From Cyclospora cayetanensis (lineage: Eukaryota; Apicomplexa; Conoidasida; Eucoccidiorida; Eimeriidae), in assembly GCF_002999335.1 (NCBI RefSeq), contig NW_020312757.1, positions 62,001 to 126,000 of the forward strand: DNA of 64,000 nt. Direction: 5' to 3'. The stretch's first letter is position 1. The number at the start of each line of letters is the position of its first letter. The notes beneath the pieces are model-generated. The model did not search any database. It was not told the DNA's origin and saw nothing but the letters and a program-made list of their open reading frames with translations. The translations under genes and the position numbers were made by a program. This document shows positions 1 through 11,900 of this stretch, in pieces.

Positions 1-2477
1 CCAGCAGCCACCGAGGGATAGAAGCTAATGCGCATTTCATGTTGCTCTTGCTTCTTTTGCTGCTTCTCCCGACGTTTTTGCAGCACCCCTCCGTCTGAGT
101 ACGAGAAGAGTAGCTCGTCTTGGAATACGGCCACTACCCAAGCATGCGCCATCCTGTTGTGGCCTGGCACCACTCATATCGGCTGTGGGATGTCCAGCAG
201 ATGCCCTTTGGTGAACTTCATGGTCTGCTACTCTAACCCGCCGCCTCAGGAGGGCGAACTGCCGTTCACGTGAGTGAGCTTGTATACCCTTCGCTTCAAC
301 GGTCGGTACGGCTCATGCCTCCTTCGTCGCGCGCCACACGACTCTCTTGTTTGTTCTTTTGTCTCTTTGATTATTTGATTTCTGATTCGCAGAAGAATTG
401 GAAAACGAGTATGGGCAGCCTTTTTCTGCATCGATTCTGCTGTTTGTTGCAGTGGTGCCCAGTTTAGTTCCCTTGTATCACGGATGGCCAAGAATGTGGA
501 CCTCAGAAAACAAAGCACAGAAGGCGATGTACCCATGGCTCTCCCGCTTTGTCTCATTCTTCTTACCTCAGCTGTCACGGCTCTTGCCTCTTGGCCTTCG
601 CCTTGAACCCAAAAATGGGGAAAGCGGCTTGAGTGAGCAGTGCTTGAGGCATGTTCAAGGCAAGTTCCGTGCACTTGTCTACTTCAAATGGCATGAACAT
701 GTTCCCCTTTTTAAACAAAAAGGGTTGGCTATATTGTTTCCCGATTTGAAGACAAATGGCCCTTTCGTTTCAAGGAGAGGAGTCAATGGCTGCTTTAGGT
801 CATATATATATCCCCCAGTTCTGGGCTGGCACACCAATAGTCCCCTATTAACATTCCCCAGAGAACGGCCAAATAGGATTTTAGCCTTGAAGTTGTCTGT
901 AAACGCGCCTGCTATATGGTAGGTTGCCATTTTGTTTCAACTCGATTTGAGACTATCCGCTCACAGGGCTGATGACGCCGGAGAGTGCGAGGACTGGTAA
1001 CCCCGGACTGTTTCTTATACATAATTTAAATAATGACGTAAATTCCTGTGAGGCATAGCAGAACCTATTGGGTCCTGTGGCAGTACCCAGCACCTTGTCA
1101 AGAGATCTATGAGCTGAGAGGGAGATCCAGCGGAAGAGACGCCTGAGCAAGACACAATAGGCCGCTCATATGGCGCTCCGGAGTATACTGGGGAAGGTTG
1201 TGTGGAGTCCATGCACAGAGTCTATCTGTGTCAGATACAACGCTTCTCACCTTATATGCAAGCAAAGGGGTAGGCCCTGCCAGTAGGGGTAGCCATGCTA
1301 TTAAATGAAACGGCATTCATGGAGCATCGTTGAAGTAACCACTACAGACTCTACAGAGAGTATCCGGGAGAACATTCCCAAGATTTTTCAGGTCCGAAGC
1401 ACAACCAGAAAGGGGCCGTTTACTGTATGAGAGGTGGGCGTGTTGCAGCACTCCAACCATTCCGAGCCGTTCTTTGGACATCAGCTGTAGGTGGAAATTT
1501 CGACAGGCGCTAGTTCATGCGAATGTTTGGAGGCTGCTAGGAAGTTGAATAACTGGCATGTTAGAGCATGTGGGGAACAGGTTCAGATCAATAGATCCAT
1601 CTGAGGTCACTGCCTCCTCCCTGAGTTACAATATCAAAGAAATTCATCGGTAAGGGGTGCCGCCCCCTACTCTGTCAGTCCAAAAGCTCGCACCGGCAAT
1701 GCATGACAGCTCTTTAGGCTGCGTTTAGCTTGTCCGAGTTGTCCCGTTAGCCCAGTGGCTCAGTGAGTCTCTGCCGTAACTTGCCTCTTCAGGCAGTGTA
1801 ATGTGTGAAGCCTTTTACAAAAAAGCAAAAAAGTCATGGGAGGCCAGGTGAATCCCGTATCTTGTAGGATCTGCGTTAAAGCCTGAATAGCGCTATCCCT
1901 TGAATGCCTGTTTGTCAACAGCGTGGCCGGCCGTCGTGTCTGTTTCGCAGTTTTGTATCTAATCTATGCACCTAACCTTGAACTGAGGCAAAATTTCATG
2001 AAATGTGCACTACTTAATTGTCTACAGATCAATGCAATTGTAAACAGGGAGCCTTGTCTTCTGCTACCTGAGCGCCAAAGCATCTATCCCAATATACAGG
2101 GTCACCTGTCCTCTATCCATTGCAGATTTTAAGGTTTTTCCTTCGCGATTTAGGTCTGAAGGCTTTGTTACACTTCACCTCTCCCCTCTGAACTTCATTT
2201 AGCAATAAAGTGAGTATCCATCTAGCCGGGATTCTGCTGCTTTCCCCTGCCTCGGAGGCACGGGATTTTAGGGTTTATGGTAAAGGCTGGATTCCTATCA
2301 TTTTAAAGGTTTAAAGGGCGCCAAGCTAGAACGTCTAATTTCTCTTTCTGGGTAAAGAACACTTCATTTTTTTATATCAGGTTGCCCGAGGGTGTGGTGT
2401 ATGGCTGTAAAGGGTCGTAAAGGCTTAGCTTGTAGGGCTTTGTGTCTACAACTCACGGCTTGAGTTGCGTACCTACC
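1..2477. other. Stretch with no recognisable gene
   Basis: Only short open frames are present on either strand. None has a recognisable domain, a clear chain of splice sites or biased composition. The right end must hold the promoter and 5' leader of the Gln-rich gene that starts at 2478. Base composition is mixed and not CAG-rich, unlike the gene that follows. Confidence 0.5.
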
Positions 2478-5400
2478 ATGGGGGGCTCATCAAGACTCAA
2501 TGTCGGCTGCAGCCGCTGCCCTCTAGCAGCTTTGATTGTTGCCGGGGTTCTAGTTGCAGGAGCAGAGCAGCAGCAGCAACCAAGAATTGCAGGTAAGCGC
2601 GAAGCATCTGTTTTGTTGTTATGGCTGCTGCTGCTTAAATTGCTCGATTCTTGCGCCCGAAGCTGGCCTTTTGTGAACCTCTTACTAGCAAGCGTATTGC
2701 CTCTGCGGTTGCAGGCCCAGCCGAGGCTTTCCTGGGTGTTCTGCATGGGGGTCCCTCCTCGCTTCGGACTTCCCTACAGCAGCAGCAGCAACAGACTGTC
2801 TCTGACGGGCCGCTGCAGCTTCCCTTCCTGCAGTCCCTATTCAGCAGCAGCAAGACTCCCCTAGGTCGTCTTTCGGATGTTATCAATGGCGGGGCCCCCG
2901 GACAAAAGAATGCCCCTCTCCCGATGCTTACCGGGCTCTCCGCCGGTGTCTCTGCGCAAAAGGACGAGCAGCATCTCGATATACAGCAACAGAAACGGGA
3001 TATGGAATATGTAAGGCCTGAACAGCATCAAATGCTAGAGCAGTTGCTGTTGCAGCCAGCCCAGGAGGAGCCATATGCGGAGCCGCAGGCAGTGGCAGCA
3101 ACACCGGTGGCACCAGCGTCTGTAGAAACGGAGCCTGAAGAAACAGGAGAGGCTCTTAATGAAAAGCCATTGCATCAGGTAGAAAAGGTGGTTACAGAGC
3201 AGCAGGATCTGCAGCAAACGCCACAAGAGCAAGGACACGATCTGCAGAAGCACAATGCGCTTCTTCAAGTGTCCCCAGAGGCGCCCTCAGAGCAGGTAAA
3301 GCAGTCACAGGAGCAGCAAGAGCAGCATCAGCAGCAGGATCCGCAAGGGCTGCAGCAGCAGCAGCCGCCGCATGACCACCAGTCGCAGCACCAGGTGCAG
3401 GAGCATCCTTCTCAGAAAGTGCAGCACGAAGGAGAGCAGCACTACCAACAACAAAACAAGCAGGATCAGATGCAGGAAGGTCAGCAGCACGCACAGCAAC
3501 AGCAAACGCAACAACTGGCACCAATGCAGCACGAGCTGCCGCCGGCGCAGCAGGATCTAAGACTGGAGCCAGTCCCTCAGCATAGAGAAGCGCAGCTTCA
3601 GCAGCAAGCAAAGCAGCTGCAGGAGGAGCAGCAGTTACTGCTGCAGCAAATGCAGCACCAGCTAGCGTTGCAGCAGATGCAACAGCCGCAGGACATGCTG
3701 CAGCAGCAATACGTCCAGCAGGTACAGCCACAGGACATACCGCATGTGCAGCGTGGGTATTACCCCCAAGAGCTGGTAGTCCAGCAACAGCCACTGCAGC
3801 AACTGAAGTCTCCAGAGACTTACTCTGGAAGCACATCGGAAGCGTTGTCTTCCTACCTCGAGGGAGCCCCTCTGCAGCACGCACCCTTGCATGCCCCCCT
3901 TGGCGGCCATCCACAGCAGCTGCCACAGCAACTGGATGCTATCTCGGCAGCAGCGGAATGGCATGCTCAGCAGCAATATGTGTTGCAGCAGCCACAAAGC
4001 ATTTCAGCACCGCTGCTACAGGAGCATCTGGTGCACCAGCACCTCGGGAGGCTTGAGAACGATGGAATGTCGGTGCTCCCAACGTTCCCTCCTTCCCCCC
4101 CAGAAAGTACTACCGCGAATGTGGATACATCATACACAGCGCCACAAAACCCTTCAAACCTAGTATTAAAGCCCCTTGAAAGCGTGCAGAGTGTTGCAAA
4201 GCAATTGGGCACTTTGGTAGGTATCCAAGACAGCTATCCAGGATCCGGTGGAGATCAGATGAAGAGCACGGAGTCTGCTTCGCCCCTCGGGCTGTTCGGA
4301 CTTGCAACGCAGACGCCCGCCATGATTAGCAATGCAATGAATCTTGCAACAGCAACGGGAAACATTGCAGATGTGGGAAATAATATTATGAATTCGCTGC
4401 CGATGGATCAGATCGTGGCGGCAGCAAGATACGCCCAGGAAGGAGCCATCAAATCTCAATCTATTGACATTGAAAATCCCAGTACGTAGCTACAGGTCCT
4501 TATTACATCATAAGCCATGCGATAAAGCCGTCAAGATGTTAAACTACAAGTCTTGTGTGGCCTGTATCTCGATGTGAACTCTCCGCAGAAATGCAGCCAG
4601 GTGTCCGTTGCGCCAGCGAGGGAATGACCTGCTGCGTACCCGAAGGGGCGGCCCCTCGAGACTGGAAGCAGAAACCACCGGTTCTAAACGACTCTCCAGA
4701 AAGCCAAAGGCATTGCAAGGCTCACTTTGTCCCCATGCAAAATGCCCTCTGTGCTACAACCACCTATGAAGTGAGTAGAGACTGCCGCAGTGGGAGTCTG
4801 AGTGAAGAGCTTTCCTCTGGTCGTGATGTGACGCTGAGCTCGCAGTTGAGCCTTCAGAAGGACTGGCAGCTGATTAGTGCTGCTGTAGGCTTTTCATGCT
4901 GCTCAACAGGCATTAGGGAGTATCTTGAATCGCGCAGGATAAACGGCTTTTAGCATGGGTGCCTTGGGTAAATGTCTGCAGGGCAAAGACAACTGCGGAT
5001 TGAGCAAGACGGAGACGCAGGAGTACCAGGTGTACAGACATACAATGACTATGCGAAATAAAGGGCAGAAGGCGATCTGTGAATGCCGCCGTCACAAGCC
5101 CTCAGCAGCTGCAGCCAAAGCAGCAGGCGATGGAGAGGCAGCAGCGGGGGTAACAGCCCCCATTGAGGGGTTCGCCACTTGGGAACACATAAAGAAACAG
5201 AAAAAGCAAAAGAAGGAAATGGAGGACAACAGCGCTATGCTCGCACAAGGTCTCGGAGCCACTCTGAAGGTGGCTCAGCTCCTTAGGGAGAGGGCACCCG
5301 AAGCGCAGGTGCTACTGCAACAACTGCAGGGGGGGCAGCCAGCAGCAGCAGCAGCAACGGCTGCAGCAGGGGCCGCACAGCGTGCCGCTACCCAACATGT

Positions 5401-6724
5401 AGTCCTTCCTACACCACAAGCCTTTCCCACGTCACTGCCCCCATATGGCGCTGCTTCGCTACCTGCCTCCGCAGCTGGTTTCTCGCCAATGCTGATGCCT
5501 CTAGCGGCACAGGGGTCTCCTGCAGCGCTAGAATCAAGTTTTCCTATGCAGCTCAGTACTGGTGACATGGTAGCACCTACTGCCGTACACGGAGCTTCCA
5601 CAACCCAAGACATTGTGCTTGGCGCATCTGCTGCGGAAATGCCACCTGAGGTCCCTCTGAAGGAGCTGCAGCAAAATCAGGACCTTGCGCAGCAGCAGCT
5701 CCTGCAGCAGCAACTGGTCAGTCAACAGTTGCTCCAGCAGCAACTACAACAGCAGCAAATGCTGCAGCACCAGCAAATGCAGCAGCAGCACCAAATGCAG
5801 CAGCAGCACCAAATGCAGCAGCCGCAAATGCAACAGCCGCAAATGCAACAGCCGCAAATGCAACACCCGCAAATGCAACACCCGCAAATGCAACAGCCGC
5901 AAATGCAACAGCTGCAACTTCAACAGCCGCAAATGCAACAGCTGCAACTTCAACAGCCACAAATGCAACAGGCGCACCTGCAGCAGCAGCAACTACAACA
6001 CCAGCAGCTACAGCAGCAGCAAGTGCAACAGCACCACCTGAACAACCAACAAATGCAACAACAGCACAGGATACATGGAGTAGACAGCTCCACGGGAATC
6101 CACCAACTATCCGTCCCCCAGCAGCAGCACGACTTCCTCCAACAGTCTGACCAGCTGCAGCAGCAGCTGCCACCGCCGGTTGCCTATCAGCAGCACATGC
6201 TACCGCAGACCCTACCACAGCAGCAAGCGTTGCAGCATCAGCTGCTTACAACCGACCACCTGCAGTACCCGCCGCAGTATCACCTGTCTGTTGAGCAGCA
6301 GCTCGCTCTGCAGCAACAGCTGGCGGCGCTTCAGCAGCAGCAGCAGCAGAACGTAGCGTTACAGCAGTATGGCTCACTGCAACAGCAAGTCATGCAACAG
6401 ACTCCGCAGCAGCAGGAAGCCGTTCCTCAGCAGCAGCAGATACTGCCGCTCCTGGGTAACATTGGCAACATTACGCCAGCACAAGCCACCGAAGTGGCCA
6501 CCCGGGCTGCTGCGGCAGTGGGGGCCTTCGTACAAGGCAACAACACTAACGGCAGCAGCACCAGCAACAACAGTGCCACTCCCACCAGCAGCAGCAACAA
6601 AAGGGGGACCGACTGGGTCGACAGACTAGCAGACTCGCTGTTGCAGCAAGGCAACAGCACGCCTGCTGGTGCTGCAGTCAACAAGATGCTAGACGACTTT
6701 TTTGCCGTAGCTGGAAGGTCCTAA
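2478..6724 (+). CDS. Secreted Gln-rich protein with an eight-cysteine segment (4 exons)
   Basis: I do not recognise the family. The model has exons 2478-2592, 2715-4481, 4589-4770 and 4982-6724, giving about 1268 aa. All three introns are GT-AG (donors GTAAGC, GTACGT, GTGAGT) and reading phase is kept at every join. The start ATG at 2478 opens a short segment followed by a hydrophobic run (PLAALIVAGVLVAGA), which looks like a signal peptide, so the product probably enters the secretory pathway. Exon 2 and most of exon 4 are Gln-rich with a 15-bp tandem repeat. Exon 3 and the start of exon 4 form a compact non-repetitive segment with eight cysteines, spaced C-x6-CC-x26-C-x11-C-x10-C-x27-C-x-C, suggesting four disulfides. 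The C-terminal part has little charge and no membrane span. If the intron at 4482 were retained, translation would stop at the TAG at 4487. Host-interaction or oocyst/sporozoite surface roles are possible but purely inferential. Confidence 0.72.
5764..5985 (+). repeat. 15-bp tandem repeat encoding Met-Gln-Gln-Pro-Gln units
   Basis: Within exon 4 of the Gln-rich gene the unit atgcaacagccgcaa recurs about ten times, with single-base variants changing Pro to His or Leu and Met to Leu. It yields a collagen-free, extended Gln/Pro/Met track. Flanking DNA is CAG-rich but irregular, so this block is a separate, more recent expansion. Confidence 0.85.
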
Positions 6725-8978
6725 ACAACAACTGCACTTTGAAAGAAGCAGCCGTAACAAGAAGTGCGTCAGCAGCAGCAGCGACAACAGATGGATCCGT
6801 TTCATAGGGTCAAACGAGCTGCTGCAAGGCTTTGCACTTGAGGCATAGCTGGTATACAAACTATTCTGCTGCAACAGCCAGCCGCACAATTCGCAGAGCG
6901 TGGCAGCCTTCACAAGAGCTTCAAAATCCATTGTCGGTAACGGATTGAAGGTGAGCCGCTGCGATCTGACTCCCTCCGGAAGGGGCCGAGGGATGCTGCC
7001 GTTCCTAACCATCAACCCCAACCTGCAAGACATCTCTGTACCCCTGGTTTATTGCTTGTTGGGCTCCGTGTACTGAGGCATGTCTACGTTTGAAGGCCAA
7101 CAGAAAGTGGGTTACTACGTTAAGGTGAAGCTAGCTGGCAAGCTTCACCTTAATGACACAGGCTGACCATCTACTCAGCTGGCTGTCTGGTCAGCGGTGA
7201 AATGCCGAAAGGTATGGTGCAGTTTAAGCTAGCAAGAGCTAGCTGGCCCTGCAACGGCCTTCCGAGCTGCTTGGCAAGCTGGTTGGCAAGCTACGTAGCT
7301 GACTAGCTGGCAGCTGGCCGGAATGAATCCGCTGTTGTATCTGTTGAGCGGACTGATGAACTATCTTTTTCCGTTTGTTCCACGTTGAAGGCGTCAGGAA
7401 CATAATGTCTAGAGTCTAAAAGAGCACTATCCTATGCAACGCAAAGCCGAAACCCTCAGGGTATACGCTGCCTTCCCTATGCAAAAGCCTGATTCATGCG
7501 GAAGTCCTTATATGGTCCGCATTAGCCCAACCTTGGGTTACCCTTCGTCTGTGGAGCCTGTAATACCCGTTACTGTAGGTGCGTTCCTAGACAACAGTGA
7601 GCTGTGCAGAATTTCTCAGATGCCCCTAATACTGAGGAGCAGTATCCTGGCATGCCCGATGTTAAGTATCCGCCCGCTAGCCGCCCCTCCCCACCCTCCT
7701 CAGCCCCTTGGCAGCTTTTGGATGAGACTATCGAGGCGGCACGCTGCAGCGATGGCGCGGAAACAAGCTGCAGCTAAGGCCCTCTGCACGCGTGTACGAC
7801 GAACCAGCAGGATGTCAGTAGGTATGTATGTTGTGCCGAGCAGCGCCTGCAAATATGTAAAGAACGTGGAGCGCCATTTACCTAAATGTGCGCGATTCTC
7901 TATTCTAACGCTGCCGAAGGTCCCAAAGATTCGCCTCCACTAAGCGGCTGCCGGCGTGTTCTGCCCACGGATTCCTTAAGAAACCCGCCCATTTTACACA
8001 TGGACCTCATATGTAGTGAACTAAGCGCTATTCTAGGAGGACACTTTCAGCCAGTCGAATATCACCGATAAGAATTTGCACAGAGTTGTCGCATATTTGG
8101 TCTGGTTTTTCGAATCGACATTTTTTTCTGCCGAGGAGAGTTGATTAGGGCGGTACGATGAGGATCACTGCTATCTGCCTGTGCGTTATAGGGGGATGTG
8201 TGCACTTGGGTGCGAATAAATGTTGAGAGCGCCTACAGAGGGTACAGTAGCGTCCGTGTGCCCTAGCTGGTAGTCTCTCTTTGTCCCTCCCTCGTCGTGC
8301 CGAAATCGTGTCGGATTTGGGGACGCGAAGGACAATGAGAGGGAGCTCTTTTTGAACAGCGCTCGAAGGCTTTATATTAATCATTATACTGGGGTCTTTG
8401 CAGGAAATGTCTCACGAAGAAACTATAACACAGGGCATCAATCAACATGTCAGAACTGTGCTAGGAAAGATAAAAAGTTCCCGCGTCCTAGACATTTGAG
8501 AGCCCCCAGACTTGTCTCTCCTGTTCTCACGTATAAGTCCAGGGCAGAGTTGAGGTTTCCAGTCCTCGAACTTTTTGTACGGCTGTGCCTGGTGGGTGTG
8601 TGACCCTCACTGCCCGCCCTCCCTGTGGCTTGTTTGAGACCTACAGCAAGCCCCGAGCACGGGCTTATTTGTAGGGTACAGCCAGCGGTAATATCTCGAG
8701 ATTCGAAGAAGGAATAAAGACGTGAAGAAGGGCAATGAGCGGAAGGTCCCAGCAGTGGGTTACGCCTCGTATGTAGAGTGGCTGTGACTGCCGGCCCCCA
8801 GCACGTAAGTCGCGAATGCAGCTGCTGTTTCTGCGCCTTGTTGGCCCATGCCACCTCGCCTTCCCTAAACATTTCGTCACTATTAAAAGCCCATAGCACG
8901 TAGGCGCAATAATATCCGCGGTGTTTCCACAGCAGCAGCAACAGCGGCGGCGGCAGCAGCAGCAGCACCCCACAAGCT
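6725..8978. other. Intergenic stretch between the Gln-rich gene and the cysteinyl-tRNA synthetase gene
   Basis: No convincing gene is seen. The first 200 bases after the stop are CAG-tinged and probably 3' UTR. From about 7120 to 7320 there is a cluster of AGCTAGCTGGC-like motifs and an inverted repeat. The open frame at about 7434-7943 has no recognisable similarity or splice structure. The right end must contain the promoter of the gene at 8979. Confidence 0.5.
7120..7153. repeat. Inverted repeat, 13-bp perfect arms, 8-bp spacer
   Basis: Arms ttaaggtgaagct (7120-7132) and its exact reverse complement (7141-7153) enclose agctggca. It sits at the start of the AGCTAGCTGGC-motif cluster. It could be a transcript hairpin or chance; function unknown. 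Confidence 0.7.
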
Positions 8979-11900
8979 ATGCTGGCTGGAGACCTCCGTG
9001 GCTCGTGTTTGCTCAGCCTTTTACCTATTCTTCTTTGGTCGACTCCATTCCGTCTCTCAAGCCACTCCAAAAAGGGCCCTTTCGGCACTAGGCACCTGCC
9101 TTCACGCTTGTCGGCTGCCCTAACGCTGGCGGGCTCCCTGTGCTGCCTCACTGCCGGCGACTATATGGCAGCGGCGACAGCGGCCAAACAACTCGTTTAT
9201 CCCACATCCAGGTGTGTGATTTTCTTCCCCTTACATGTACACGTACCGCTGCGGCAGCCAATGGACTAGCGTCCGGTTGTTCTGCCCACATGCTACAGTT
9301 GTACTCTCCTTCGTATAGGGCAGTGTCTCGCCATTCAATTTGTCTAGCGGCGCTCTTCCCCGCGGCACTGACGCGCCACTGCCGTGGCAGTAGGAGCTCC
9401 GTCAGGGGATCCACTGAGTGCTTTTGCTCGTGTTCTTAAAGAGGCCCCATGTGCTTTGTGTCGGCTGTTTCAGAGTGTCTTGTATTCGAAGAACTGCGCC
9501 TTCTTTCTTGACCGTCTCGCGCAGCCCCAGCAGGATCCCCCTTACCAGCAACAACAACGGCTGCAGCAGCTCTTCGGCGCCCGCTATATGTTCCAGGATG
9601 TCGCATATAAGCGCCTGCGGCAACGGCAGCAACATGGACGGCAGCCATTGCCGATACACCGTGGGGGCTGACTGGAAGCCTCCTGCAAAAGATGGAAAGC
9701 TTCTTACGGGCCTGCACGTTAACAACTCAATGACGGGTGGCAAGACGGAGTTCATCCCGCAGGTCCATAAATCCCTAAGACGCAGCTTGTCCCTTGTGCT
9801 GCACAATTAATGCACTTCGTCCGGTAGACCCTATCTGTAAACGCCGTTTGCGCAGCTGCGCCTCCTCTTCCCACCCACGATACATGACTCTGCTTGTCTC
9901 CCACTTCCGCGTGTCGCTCGCGGCCGCATTCTGTAGCCACCGAGGGCCCCTCAGTCTCGCTGCAGCCGTGGACTGCAGCAGTAAAAGTATGGATTTGCGG
10001 CGCTTGCAGGTGGGAAATCGGGTGTCTTGGTACGCTTGTGGCCCCACAGTGTACGATGCAGCACACATGGGCCATGCGCGGACATACCTTTCATTCGACA
10101 TTATTCGACGGATCCTCAGCGACTACTTTGGCTATGACGTTTGCCTCGTGATGAATATCACCGACATTGACGATAAAATCATCGCCAGGAGTCAGGAACA
10201 GGTGGGTTTGTCGCGTCCTTTATCTGGAGTTTTTGGCCTTAACAGTTGCAGATCCTAATTTTGAAGAAGGGAGGAGGGGCAGACGGCGCTACCTGCGGCA
10301 GGCCTTGTATGATGGTGTTGAGGAGGCTGATAATGAGGTCATTCAGGGCGTGAATTTTCTCGAATTGGCACGGCACTGGGAGAAAGAGTTCTTTAAAGAC
10401 ATGCAGGATCTTAATGTCTTGTAAGCAGCTTGATATGCAGACGTTCCCCTTAGCGAGGCAGAAGGACAGGAAGAGGAAGCGAAAAATCCCTCAAGCCTAT
10501 GCTATGAAGCCTGCAGTGTGTTTGCCACTCCCTCTTTTGCTATTATGTCGAGTTTTATGCGGAGCCTGGCTTGTTTTTTGTGTCTACATTGGGGGGCTGC
10601 TATATTTGGCCGTCTTCATGCGTACCTACTGCTTTTTTTCGCTGCTTTGGGTGTCTAGACTCCCCGTGGGGTCTCTCTCTTTATTCTGCTTGTGCCTCTC
10701 GTATATTTGCGGATTTTGAATGCATCGTCGCCAAGGCGTTCGTGCCGCTAATGGTGAGTTTTGCTGATCGATGTCTGCTTTTCTGTATGTGTGTGTCTTT
10801 GGCTGCTCAGACTGCCTACAGTGGTAACGCGCGTTTCTGAATACGTCCCGGAGGTGCTGCGTCTGATAGAGGAGATTGAGGCGAATGGCTTTGCGTATGA
10901 GAGCCAAGGCAGCGTTTATTTTGACACCCAGCGATTCAGCAAGAGCGCAAAACATACGTATGGCCGCATGGAGCCTGGATCTGTGGCAGACCAGTCTCGG
11001 TACGTTTCGAGTTTTGTCGGGTTGGGTGTGTTGCGTGTACCACTGTGGTATCTCCTAGGTTGCGAGCGCATTTGTGCATGTATGTATGTGTGTATGTATG
11101 TATGTGAATGTATGTATGTGTATGTATGTGTGTGTGTGTATGTATTTGCGTTGAGACTTGCGTTGGGGGTGATGTTTTTAGCCGCGTTTTTGGCCGCTTT
11201 TGCTTTTGCTAACAGGGCAGGTCTTGGTTTGTGGGTGTGGCCCTCAGAGTCTTAGAAGGAGAAGGCGCTCTGGGAGTAGTCTCCTCTGAAAAGCGGCATC
11301 CCTGCGACTTCGCTTTGTGGAAGAAGGCCAAACCTGATGAGCCTTCGTGGGAATCCAAGTGGGGAGCCGGACGTCCAGGTGCGCGCAAAAATAGCGGGAA
11401 GACTTGCAGAAGAAAATGGCGAACGGGCAAACGGCTAGAGAGGCAGAGAAATCGATGGCGGAGGCTTCGGCGGCTCCGTGTGTCGCTTTTTGCTTTGCGG
11501 TTGCGCCACGCCATTGAGCTGCAGAGCGGCCTCTTCGTACTCTACAAGCGTATTCGGCAGGCGGGGAGATAGATCGGGGGAGGAGAGGGGGGGAAGGAAG
11601 GTTTCTTTGTGGCGTTGCGGGTGCTCGTCTTGCCTCTCGCGTCTCTCACGCCGCCTCGTTCGGAAAGGTGGCCGCAGAGAGGGAAACGGCTGTCTGCATG
11701 TGCGTTCGGGGGCTTTTGAGAAGGGCACTGTCTTTTATATGGCTGCTGTCATGTAGGGTGGCACATCGAGTGCTCCGCGATGGCATCCTCGTTGCTGCCC
11801 TTCCCGTTGGACGTCCACAGTGGCGGCATCGACCTGCGTTTCCCCCACCACGACAATGAATTAGCGCAGACAGAAGCCGCCAAGGACAAGCCCCAATGGT

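Noticed and set aside
3192..3926. Minus-strand Ala-rich protein opposite the Gln-rich gene
   Set aside because: It is the complement of CAG repeats (CTG/GCA read as Ala or Leu) and has no independent signal.
4555..4953. Free-standing 132-codon gene between the two Gln-rich frames
   Set aside because: No ATG at its start, and its cysteine-rich part joins both neighbours in phase at good splice sites, so it is better read as an internal exon.
5718..6218. Minus-strand Val/Ala repeat protein
   Set aside because: Antisense shadow of the MQQPQ repeat array.
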